DNA of 64,000 nucleotides from Pedobacter cryoconitis (GTDB lineage: Bacteria > Bacteroidota > Bacteroidia > Sphingobacteriales > Sphingobacteriaceae), in the NCBI RefSeq assembly GCF_014200595.1, contig NZ_JACHCG010000004.1:1-64000 (forward strand), given 5' to 3'. Below are positions 57,084 through 64,000 of the stretch, piece by piece; the first letter of the stretch is position 1; each line of letters begins with the position of its first letter. The notes beneath the pieces are model-generated. The model was not told where the DNA came from. It did no database searches and worked only from the letters and a program-made list of their open reading frames with translations. Made by a program: the position numbers and the translations under genes.

Positions 57084-57334
57084 ATCTTAAATATTATTAT
57101 TCAATATAATTAATGCCCGGCAATACTTTAGGTTTTGAAGAATTTAGGGACAATCGTCCCCGAAAAAGAATACTATATCGGTATAGCTTACTACTGATAT
57201 AGCCCAATGGACTTGATCAAATACTGACTAATTTCACGTTTCTGGTATCAATTTTGCCAAATGGTAGTTTATTGAAATTTTAAAAACATTGATTAAACTA
57301 TAATTAACTAAAGTTAAACAACTTATCATTTAAT
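57084..57334. other. Divergent intergenic region
   Basis: About 250 bp, A/T-rich. A dyad GGGAC-N4-GTCCC is at 57147-57160. No further feature. Confidence 0.35.
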
Positions 57335-58159
57335 ATGAATCAGACGCAAGAATTAGGTGCCTTAAATAGCAAACATAATCCGGGAAAGGGCTTTACTTAT
57401 TTCGCAATTTTTATACTTATTTTATTTACTGCGATCTCAGGTTTTATATATTTTGGAGCAATCGCAGCAGTCAAGGAAGGAAAGATGAATTTCTCAGGAG
57501 ATATCAGCATACTTTACTGGGTAATTGCATTTATTATGGGGCTTGGGCTGGCGATACTATTACTGGCACTCAAACAGAGTCAGGGCAAGACTTTTTATTT
57601 ATATGAGAAAGGAATCGTAACTGAAGGAAACGGACAAAGTAAAACTCAGCTTTTTGAGGATTTAGAGGATCTCTATTTATTTAGCTCAGGACGTACTTTC
57701 TTAACGAATAACATTGCTTTCCGAAATAGAAAAGATGGAAATTGGGAAACTATAACTGCCCGCTATCCTAAGGTGTTTAAGGCTATTGATTTTATAACCA
57801 CTCAGCATGAGGCTTTATATGTTCTCTGGGCATTAAGAGAATTGGAAGCGGACAGGAGTATTACTTTTCATTATATCAACTATGATACGGCTCTAGGTAA
57901 AAAGCTGTTTGCTACGGGTACACAATCTTTCCTGAATGTACAGCCGAAAGAAATTATTGTGACCAGAGATCACCTGATCATCGATTCTGAAAAAATCATG
58001 ATATCAGAGCTGAATCACTTTGCTGTAAATAATTGGATTAGCCAGATCAGCTTGCATAATAAAGAAAATAAGGTGATTTTCAGTACGGCCACAAACGGAA
58101 TTTTCAGTGGTAAAAGCTTCGTGTCTTTAATGGACAGATTGATAAATCACTCCAAATAA
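57335..58159 (+). CDS. Hypothetical two-helix membrane protein, DUF6585-like
   Basis: A 274-residue protein with two membrane segments (about 21-47 and 60-84) and a soluble C-terminal domain. The post-membrane YLYEKGIVTEGNGQSKTQLF resembles the DUF6585-type, with a PH-like beta fold. No enzyme motif is seen. It is followed 39 bp on by another small membrane protein, probably in one transcript. Confidence 0.6.
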   Translation: MNQTQELGALNSKHNPGKGFTYFAIFILILFTAISGFIYFGAIAAVKEGKMNFSGDISILYWVIAFIMGLGLAILLLALKQSQGKTFYLYEKGIVTEGNGQSKTQLFEDLEDLYLFSSGRTFLTNNIAFRNRKDGNWETITARYPKVFKAIDFITTQHEALYVLWALRELEADRSITFHYINYDTALGKKLFATGTQSFLNVQPKEIIVTRDHLIIDSEKIMISELNHFAVNNWISQISLHNKENKVIFSTATNGIFSGKSFVSLMDRLINHSK

Positions 58160-58198
58160 TAAATCGCAAAAAAAAGTCATTTAAGACAATTCTATATT

Positions 58199-58474
58199 AT
58201 GATTATCTACAAAGGCTGGGGCCCTTTAGCTCTTCTAATTCCAGTTGCTACTATTCTGATTGGTATATTCTTCTTTGGCAAGAATGGAAATGCAGGACTT
58301 GAACTTTTCCTTTACTGCCTTTTAGCCTCAGCGCCCCTGGTTTTTATAACCGGATTAAGATTAAACAGAAAATCTGTCCATGATCTTTATTTTATTCCTC
58401 TGCAATATTGGGGCATCATCTGGGGCCTAATCGCAGCCGTAATTTTAATTTACAAAAATATACAAGGTTATTAA
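58199..58474 (+). CDS. Small hypothetical membrane protein
   Basis: A 91-residue protein with three hydrophobic segments (about 7-27, 33-51 and 67-86). No family recognised. The position, strand and spacing suggest cotranscription with the preceding gene. Confidence 0.5.
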   Translation: MIIYKGWGPLALLIPVATILIGIFFFGKNGNAGLELFLYCLLASAPLVFITGLRLNRKSVHDLYFIPLQYWGIIWGLIAAVILIYKNIQGY

Positions 58475-58496
58475 ATGTTAAACCCATCGATTTTAA

Positions 58497-58572
58497 TTTA
58501 ATCAGGAGCTTATTACATGATACCATTATTGACACCCCTGTTGATACAATTATTGATAAACTCCTGATTAAA
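58497..58572. terminator. Bidirectional hairpin between convergent genes
   Basis: TTTAATCAGGAG (58497-58508) pairs perfectly with CTCCTGATTAAA (58561-58572). The 52-nt loop contains direct repeats of ATTATTGA. It has the large-loop layout of the compound hairpins but no GC-rich inner stem. Confidence 0.6.
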
Positions 58573-58580
58573 CATAAGAT

Positions 58581-58907
58581 TTATGTCCCTGGAAAGCTTA
58601 GTGGTTTCCTGATTCCGGGCGTAACCACAATCCCACCCATATAGGCCTCATTCGCCTCACATTCCACACCATTGATATAACAAATATTCGAAGGATACCC
58701 CTCTCCATTATCCCTGTATTGTCCGGCGCATCCATGTCCGAACATATCTGAGTTATAAAACACAACTGCTCTTCCCTGTTTATCAGTTGCTGATGAAACA
58801 CACGTAATACACACATAATCCGGATAACGTAAGGAGACCAGCTCTACCTTCTGTTTACACACTGGACAAAATTGTCTATCCATCGTTTCTTTATTTCGAG
58901 TTGTCAT
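58581..58907 (-). CDS. Small hypothetical protein with zinc-ribbon-like cysteines
   Basis: A 108-residue protein. CPVCKQK and CITC (about 14-36) form a likely zinc-binding CxxC pair. The second half, with DNGEGYPSNICYINGVECEA, is cysteine-containing and unusual in composition. A start at residue 9 (MDRQFCPVCKQ) is equally possible. No family recognised; neighbours give no context. Confidence 0.55.
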   Translation of the reverse strand: MTTRNKETMDRQFCPVCKQKVELVSLRYPDYVCITCVSSATDKQGRAVVFYNSDMFGHGCAGQYRDNGEGYPSNICYINGVECEANEAYMGGIVVTPGIRKPLSFPGT

Positions 58908-59104
58908 CTGTCGTATTTATTATTACATGTATCTATTATCAAACTATACATGTTATTAATATTAAGCGTAAAGAGAAGGAAATTATTATAAAGTCCCCTA
59001 CCAAAATATCTATTTAGAATTTCACCCCCTTTTAGTTAGAATTTCATCCTGCCTGTTCATAACAAACCAACGATTTTGCGGTACCAAATTAACATTTAAA
59101 AACG
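58908..59104. other. Divergent intergenic region, no recognised feature
   Basis: About 200 bp between the zinc-ribbon protein and the lipoprotein gene. It should contain both promoters; no consensus stood out. Confidence 0.3.
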
Positions 59105-60220
59105 ATGAAAAAATTAAACTACTTAGCAGTAATCGGATTAATGCTCTGCGCAACCAGCTGTAAAAAAGAGGCAGCTCAGCAAAATGGAGCCGCCGGAAAA
59201 AACACAAACACACAAGCTACCGGAGACTCGGCCGTCTTCTCGAAAAACCTTGTATTCAGCACCAACGGGCTCAGTAAAATCGCAGCAGACCTAGCCGGAT
59301 CAAACCAGGCACAAATCCAGAAACTAATTACTAACCCCGCCTATGCTGCTCTGACAAAAACCACCAGCACAACGGCCGTCGGCACTCAGGGAACAGAGCT
59401 GAAATGCCTCGCTCTGCAATGGGCAATCTCACCCGGAAGAGATACCGCAACCAAATACCTCGACAAAGCAAAAAGCAATTTACTCGCATGGGCAGCCGTC
59501 AATACCCCGAATAGCAGCACCCCATCAGAAGCCGCTTTTATAGAGATTTTCGAAGCCTACTCCATCATCAGGTCAGCTATCCCGTCAGCAAATAAAACAA
59601 CCATCGATGCCTGGCTGAAAAAGACCGGAACATACTACATCACCAACGCAGCAAACTACACTAACAGAAAAAACAACTGGGAAACAATCAGGCTCAATCT
59701 TCTTTACGACATCGGCTATATCCTAAACGACGCAACCATTCTCAACCACGTTAAAAGTGCCTATAACGTTCAGCTCAATGCTAACCTTTTTGCCGGTGGA
59801 AAAACAGAAGACTACGTCAACAGAGATGCATTCGCCTACCATGCCTATAACCTCTATTTCTATGCAAGAATCCTCAGAGCAGTTTCCCTGTACGACGGTC
59901 AAACAGCCGGGAATGATTTACTCAATAAAAAGAACAACATCAACATTAGCCTACCCAATACAATGACCTTCTGGGAACCCTATATGATTGATCCGGCAAA
60001 CAATGTTCACCTTGAATTTGTCAATACCGGCTATGTCCCGGACAAGACGCGCTCTGATTATAACAAACCCTATAACCCATCAAGCACCGTTTACGTCTTA
60101 GACCAGTTAGCCTACAGTTTTCCACAAGTAATCGATTATGAAAAAATCATAGTTGGCGCCAGTACAACCAGATTCAAAAACTTAGAATACTACCTGAATA
60201 CACTCGAATACAACCTGTAA
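59105..60220 (+). CDS. Alginate lyase-like lipoprotein
   Basis: A 371-residue lipoprotein. The lipobox is LCATSC (Cys19), followed by a low-complexity linker rich in T, N and A. The remainder is helical and fits the (alpha/alpha)-toroid of alginate and related polysaccharide lyases: NTPNSSTPSEAAFIEIFEAY, then NNWETIRLNLLYDIGYI with an Asn-Asn-Trp motif, and YVNRDAFAYHAYNLYFYARI with possible catalytic Tyr/His. It may cut uronic-acid polymers on the cell surface. There is no nearby polysaccharide locus. The codon use and the GC-rich DNA differ a little from flanking genes. Confidence 0.65.
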   Translation: MKKLNYLAVIGLMLCATSCKKEAAQQNGAAGKNTNTQATGDSAVFSKNLVFSTNGLSKIAADLAGSNQAQIQKLITNPAYAALTKTTSTTAVGTQGTELKCLALQWAISPGRDTATKYLDKAKSNLLAWAAVNTPNSSTPSEAAFIEIFEAYSIIRSAIPSANKTTIDAWLKKTGTYYITNAANYTNRKNNWETIRLNLLYDIGYILNDATILNHVKSAYNVQLNANLFAGGKTEDYVNRDAFAYHAYNLYFYARILRAVSLYDGQTAGNDLLNKKNNINISLPNTMTFWEPYMIDPANNVHLEFVNTGYVPDKTRSDYNKPYNPSSTVYVLDQLAYSFPQVIDYEKIIVGASTTRFKNLEYYLNTLEYNL

Positions 60221-60356
60221 AACATTCACTTTGCAGCCAGAATACTAACCAAATATTTGCCTGTACTGTCTAGCCAACCAGACAAGGCACAAAGCTATTC
60301 AACTAATTAATCAACCAGACTATCCACCTTTCCAACCCTACCCAACCCTGGAGGAT

Positions 60357-60443
60357 AAAAACAAAAAAGAGACAACCATATTCCAGACATTGTTCATTCT
60401 TCATGAACGCCGTCTGGAATATGGTTGTCTCTTTTTTGTTTTT
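60357..60443. terminator. Compound hairpin H4: perfect 32-bp stem with inner TCTTC hairpin
   Basis: The arms 60357-60388 and 60412-60443 are perfectly complementary over 32 bp and end in A/T tracts. The 23-nt loop contains GTTCAT-TCTTC-ATGAAC, an inner hairpin with a TCTTC loop. It lies between the ends of the lyase-like gene (plus) and murI (minus) and should terminate both. Confidence 0.9.
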
Positions 60444-60459
60444 CCCGAGAGTCCCCCCT

Positions 60460-61278
60460 TTACACCTTACTCGAAACCACCTCTCTTGAAAAGAATATCG
60501 AAGCACTCTGATCAAACACCTGACTATCCCCCGTGGTATAAAAACTCATATCCCCCTCCTTCGTCAACACACTCTCTATCTCAGGATGCCTGTTTAAGTA
60601 ATCAACCAGGCTCTCAGCCACAATATCCCCCTGAACAACCAATCGAACACCATCCGGCAAATAAGCCCTGATCTTAGGCACTAACAACGGATAATGCGTA
60701 CAAGCCAGTAATATTGCGTCAATGTCTCCCGACTTCGCTAACAACTCATCAATATACTTCTTCACAAAATAATCCGCCCCCTCGTTCCCATGCTCATTAT
60801 TCTCAATCAGCGGAACCCACATCGGGCAACTCTGCTGCACCACATTTAACGAAGGAAACTGATGATGGATCTCTATCGGATAAGAATCCGAATTAACCGT
60901 TCCCCTTGTCCCCATTACCCCGATCGTGTTTGACTCCGTATACCTGCCAATTACCTCTGCCGTAGGCCGGATAACACCCAGCACGCGGAACCCCGGATAC
61001 TTTACCGGTAACACCTTTTGCTGAATCGTACGCAACGCCTTTGCCGAAGCCGTATTACAAGCCAGAATCACCAGCGGGCAACCCTGCGCAAATAACCACT
61101 CCACGCACTCCAGCGTATACTGATAAATCGTCTCAAAAGAATGATCCCCATAAGGAGCCCTTGCATTATCACCGAAATAGATATAATTATAATCAGGCAA
61201 TGATTTCGCGATGGACTCAAACACAGTCAAGCCACCATAACCCGAATCAAAAACACCAATAGATTTCTTATTTATCAT
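60460..61278 (-). CDS. murI: Glutamate racemase
   Basis: A 272-residue cofactor-independent racemase that makes D-glutamate for peptidoglycan. FDSGYGGLTVF is at the N-terminus. The two catalytic cysteines are in LACNTASAKA (about 73-82) and LACTHYPLL (about 184-192). The length is typical. It is the last gene of bamA-ompH-ompH-murI. The start codon at 61278 lies 3 bp after the T-run of a strong hairpin (61282-61315) that separates it from ompH, so expression may depend on readthrough or a promoter inside ompH. Confidence 0.95.
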   Translation of the reverse strand: MINKKSIGVFDSGYGGLTVFESIAKSLPDYNYIYFGDNARAPYGDHSFETIYQYTLECVEWLFAQGCPLVILACNTASAKALRTIQQKVLPVKYPGFRVLGVIRPTAEVIGRYTESNTIGVMGTRGTVNSDSYPIEIHHQFPSLNVVQQSCPMWVPLIENNEHGNEGADYFVKKYIDELLAKSGDIDAILLACTHYPLLVPKIRAYLPDGVRLVVQGDIVAESLVDYLNRHPEIESVLTKEGDMSFYTTGDSQVFDQSASIFFSREVVSSKV

Positions 61279-61281
61279 GAC

Positions 61282-61315
61282 AAAAAAAACGGCACCGGGG
61301 AAATACCCGGTGCCG
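61282..61315 (-). terminator. Intrinsic terminator immediately upstream of murI
   Basis: CGGCACCGGG (61290-61299) pairs with CCCGGTGCCG (61306-61315) with a 6-nt loop, and on the minus strand eight T follow. The T-run ends 3 bp before the murI start codon. It follows the ompH stop at 61338 by 22 bp. Confidence 0.88.
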
Positions 61316-61337
61316 CAATTTAAATATTTTTTAAATA

Positions 61338-61910
61338 CTATTTTTTAGGAGCTGGAGCTGCTGAAGCAGAGATACCCAATTTAGCTTTAACTAAAGCAGT
61401 AACATCGTCACCACCTTCCCAGGCTAATAAATTGTTTGCACCATTCTGTGCAGAACTATCAAATACATAAGCTAAACCTTTTTCTCTGGCTACAGCTTTA
61501 ACAGCTGTTTGGAATTTAGCATTTAAAGGAGCTAATAACTCACCTTGTTTAGTCGCAATATCTTGTTGAGCTTTTTGGCTTGCTTCACCGATACGTTTTT
61601 CCATATCCTGCAATTCAACACCCATAGCTTGTAATTCTTTACCAACTGTTTCTTTGTTAGCCTCACTCAAAGTTTTGTTTTTAGCAACTGCTGCTTCATA
61701 CTTTACAGTGTACTCACTTCTCATTTTTTCGATCTCAGCTTGTTTTTGTTTTTGAAGAGTCTCTAAAGTTGCTGATGCAGTTTTTGCTTCAGGCATAACA
61801 GCAAAAATAGCTTCAGAATCCAGATGTGCAATTTTTTGTTGAGCACTAGCAACATTAGCAGTAAACATAAGGCCAGCTGCCACAAAAAATACGTTAATTA
61901 ACTTTCTCAT
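61338..61910 (-). CDS. OmpH/Skp family periplasmic chaperone, second copy
   Basis: A 190-residue protein with a signal peptide (1-23, ending in ASAQ). The OmpH core: KIAHLDSEAIFAVMPE at the start of the mature chain, a long coiled coil (about 45-140), and GLAYVFDSSA near the end. Skp holds unfolded outer-membrane proteins on the way to BamA. A low-complexity AAPAPKK tail follows. It is 47 bp downstream of another OmpH gene. Confidence 0.9.
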   Translation of the reverse strand: MRKLINVFFVAAGLMFTANVASAQQKIAHLDSEAIFAVMPEAKTASATLETLQKQKQAEIEKMRSEYTVKYEAAVAKNKTLSEANKETVGKELQAMGVELQDMEKRIGEASQKAQQDIATKQGELLAPLNAKFQTAVKAVAREKGLAYVFDSSAQNGANNLLAWEGGDDVTALVKAKLGISASAAPAPKK

Positions 61911-61957
61911 TTCTATTGTTCTTAATAATTGTTTTTAAAATTTATTTAGGTGTGTTT

Positions 61958-62485
61958 TTACTTTACGGTGTTTGGTTTATAACCCAATCTGATAATAACG
62001 TCATTACTCAGATCATAATTGCTGCTCGCGTAAATCATCATTGTCGCTTCACTACTCTTATCAAAGATAAAATCAAGGAACTTTGTTTTTGCTAAATCAG
62101 CAATCACACCAGTTACTTTATCCTGAATAGGCTTAAGCAACTTTGCCCTGGTCTGGAAAAGCTCTCCCTCAGGGCCGAACTTCTGACGCTGAAACTCCTT
62201 AGCAGCCTTTTCCTTCTCGATAATATCATTCTCTCTGCGCTTACGCATATCATCAGTCAATAACACCTGGTCTGCCTGATAAGCTTTGTACATTTTGTCA
62301 ATCGCCGTAAAGTTGGCATCAACCTCTTTTTGCCACTGCTGAGACAATACATTCAGCTGATTCTGTGAAGACTTATACTCAGGTAGATTCTTAAGGATGT
62401 ACTCCGTATCAACATAAGCGAACTTCTGTGCAAAAGCACCAAAACCTGCGAAAACTAAAACCCCGATTAAAATAATTTTTCTCAT
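61958..62485 (-). CDS. OmpH/Skp family periplasmic chaperone, first copy
   Basis: A 175-residue Skp-like protein starting at the ATG 62485 (MRKIILIGVLVFAGFGAFAQ), 7 bp after the bamA stop. An open frame extends 50 codons upstream into bamA but is not used. The mature part has KFAYVDTEYILKNLPEYKSS, a coiled coil (about 40-130) and KFLDFIFDKSSEATMM. The two copies diverged strongly but share the fold. Confidence 0.92.
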   Translation of the reverse strand: MRKIILIGVLVFAGFGAFAQKFAYVDTEYILKNLPEYKSSQNQLNVLSQQWQKEVDANFTAIDKMYKAYQADQVLLTDDMRKRRENDIIEKEKAAKEFQRQKFGPEGELFQTRAKLLKPIQDKVTGVIADLAKTKFLDFIFDKSSEATMMIYASSNYDLSNDVIIRLGYKPNTVK

Positions 62486-62492
62486 TTCTCTA

Positions 62493-64000
62493 TTAATTAA
62501 ATCCACCCAATTGCTGAGCAATACTAAAAGTGAAGTTCTGTTTACCACCATTAGCCTGACCAGGAATGTTATCAAACGGAAACCCGTAATCAATACCCAG
62601 CATACCAAATATCGGTAAAAATATTCTAGCTCCAATACCCGCAGACCTTCTCACGTTAAAAGGATTGAACTCTGAGAAACTGTTCCAGGTATTACCACCC
62701 TCAGCAAAGCCCACAAGATACGCAGTTGCCTGCTGACTTGCAATAACAGGATATCTTAATTCCATAACATATTTAGTATATATCGGACTTCCTGAATTTG
62801 TTGCAGTCTGAATCTGTCCGGCAGTTGTTGCAGTAGCAGGAGTAACCGCACTGTTCGCATAACCACGCATAGTGATGATCTCAGACCCCTGAAGGAAGTC
62901 AAAACCCTGCATACCATCACCACCCAGTTTAAATCTTTCGAATGGAGACTGACCTACCGCATTATTGTAAGAACCTAAGAAACCAAACTGAGCCTGGCCC
63001 TTAAGAACCACTTTACCCATTACCCTCTGGAACCACTGACCCTCAAATTTCCACTTGTGGTATTCAGTAAATTTATAACGTAACTTATCTGATGCAGTTG
63101 CATAGTTGGTATGATTTAATAACGAATAAGGAGGAGTTGCCTGTATCGTGAATTTAAAATACGAACCCTCAGTAGGGAAGATTGGCGAGTTTCTTGAATC
63201 TCTGCTAATCTCCTGTGTTAAGTTGAAGTTATAAGACGTTCCCGTGCTGAACAAATATCCAGGATAGTTATTCAGGATATACTGCTGCATGTTGATGGCA
63301 TGTGAAATCTGGAAATAGTTATCAGGCCATTTTAATCTTCTTCCTAAACTTACAGTCACACCGTTTAAGCGGATACGCTGTGCAGTCTGCCCAACATCAA
63401 CACCATTCGAAGAAAGTGACGTAAATGCACTTAAACCGAAACTCACTGGTTTCTTTCCACCTAACCATGGCTCAGAGAAAGAGAAACTGTAAGACTGGTA
63501 GTATTTACCATTCGTCTGACCACGAAGACTCAGCTTCTGACCATCACCTTTTGGAAGTGGCTTGTAAGCCTTTGGATTTAATATATTTCTTAAAGAGAAG
63601 TTATTGAAAGTTAAACCAATAGTACCAATGATACGGCCACCACCGAAACCACCTGATAACTCTACCTGATCAGAAGGTTTCTCTTCCACAGCATATTCAA
63701 TATCAACCGTACCATCCGAAGGATTTGGTTTTGGAGTTGGTACCGTTTTAGACTCATCAAAGTTACCCAGCTGACCAAGGTCACGTACTGTACGTACCAG
63801 TAAATCTTTAGAGAACTTATCACCCGGTCTTGTACGTACCTCACGTAAAACTACCCTGTCATTTGTAATCGTATTTCCTTTTACAGTAATTCTGTTGTTG
63901 GTATACTGAGGACCTTCATAAATCCTTACTTCTAAATCTACAGTATCATTGTATATTTTTGTCTGAACAGGCTCCACATTAAAAGTCAGGTAACCATCAT
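62493..64000 (-). CDS. bamA: Outer membrane protein assembly factor BamA, 5' end outside the window
   Basis: About 502 C-terminal residues of BamA; the reading frame stays open to base 64000, so the N-terminal POTRA domains lie outside. The visible part starts in a POTRA domain (YNDTVDLEVRIYEGPQYTNN), continues with the last POTRA (TRPGDKFSKDLLVRTVRDLG), and the barrel from about residue 130, with FGGGRIIGT, SFSEPWLGGKKPVSF and the C-terminal GARIFLPIFGMLGIDYGFPF. It inserts beta-barrel proteins into the outer membrane. The first gene in this operon segment, followed by two skp genes. Confidence 0.93.
   Translation of the reverse strand, partial: DGYLTFNVEPVQTKIYNDTVDLEVRIYEGPQYTNNRITVKGNTITNDRVVLREVRTRPGDKFSKDLLVRTVRDLGQLGNFDESKTVPTPKPNPSDGTVDIEYAVEEKPSDQVELSGGFGGGRIIGTIGLTFNNFSLRNILNPKAYKPLPKGDGQKLSLRGQTNGKYYQSYSFSFSEPWLGGKKPVSFGLSAFTSLSSNGVDVGQTAQRIRLNGVTVSLGRRLKWPDNYFQISHAINMQQYILNNYPGYLFSTGTSYNFNLTQEISRDSRNSPIFPTEGSYFKFTIQATPPYSLLNHTNYATASDKLRYKFTEYHKWKFEGQWFQRVMGKVVLKGQAQFGFLGSYNNAVGQSPFERFKLGGDGMQGFDFLQGSEIITMRGYANSAVTPATATTAGQIQTATNSGSPIYTKYVMELRYPVIASQQATAYLVGFAEGGNTWNSFSEFNPFNVRRSAGIGARIFLPIFGMLGIDYGFPFDNIPGQANGGKQNFTFSIAQQLGGFN

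Noticed and set aside
57147-57160. GGGAC-N4-GTCCC dyad as an operator, with similar GGGAC strings at 17105 and 17485
   Set aside because: Short, and the other copies are not symmetric; chance likeness cannot be excluded.
1-64000. tRNA genes
   Set aside because: No T-loop or anticodon arm pattern with GTTCRANYC-like context was found by reading either strand, though a dedicated search is needed to be sure.

Overview
The window is a stretch of chromosome from a Bacteroidota bacterium, most likely a Pedobacter-like member of the Sphingobacteriaceae. The evidence is low GC content, promoters of the TTG-N19/20-TAnnTTTG type, almost no Shine-Dalgarno sequences, the bamD-rpoZ-coaBC-DUF4835...recN block, paired OmpH/Skp genes behind bamA, a large CarbopepD/TonB-type outer-membrane receptor, and BlaI/M56, MarC and FucP-type genes typical of this phylum. 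No tRNA, insertion sequence, prophage or CRISPR array was seen. The genus is inferred from gene content, not measured.

Left edge (1-1250): no convincing protein gene. Two consensus promoters in tandem point left and, with the leader at 1-327, probably drive an rRNA operon that lies outside the window. Next to them is an array of 11-bp repeats, five forward then four inverted. 1257-13022: a DUF4337 gene, then the housekeeping block bamD-rpoZ-coaBC-DUF4835, a BlaI repressor/M56 metallopeptidase pair with two matching operators, recN, fabI, a surface protein and a radical-SAM protein. 13041-23018: a repeat-containing fibre-like protein, clpC, a Crp-type regulator, a DUF4406 protein, a tandem pair of SUKH (SMI1/KNR4) proteins followed by a gene remnant, a lipoprotein and ettA. 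23028-33275: an outer-membrane receptor, a DbpA-like helicase with DUF1456, a trehalose/glucan pair (GH15 and fused OtsA-OtsB), a YkuK RNase H-like protein and a small secreted protein.

33265-46808 is rich in transport: amtB with a porin-like beta-barrel, an APC permease, a membrane pyrophosphatase, two tandemly duplicated APC permeases and MarC. 46885-55785 holds an RsmB-type methyltransferase, a periplasmic-binding lipoprotein, guaA, dCMP deaminase, a FucP-like sugar transporter, a LysE exporter and an unusual PurF-like amidotransferase; guaA, dCMP deaminase and the PurF-like protein all concern nucleotide metabolism. 55786-60220 is accessory: repeats, a glycosyltransferase-like gene, small membrane proteins and an alginate-lyase-like lipoprotein. 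The right end is the envelope operon bamA-ompH-ompH-murI, read leftward, with bamA cut by the window edge. bamD and bamA, parts of the same outer-membrane assembly machine, thus lie at opposite ends.

The most unusual content is non-coding: (i) the 11-bp phased forward/inverted array at 786-909; (ii) a family of compound hairpins (14173-14297, 38933-39018, 55864-56032, 60357-60443) with long locus-specific stems and an inner mini-hairpin that shows a TCTTC loop in three of the four; (iii) a perfect 62-bp palindrome at 46163-46224; (iv) 61-bp and 76-bp tandem repeats; and (v) twin TACGAA-N4-TTCGTA operators before blaI. No complete new multi-gene system was recognised.
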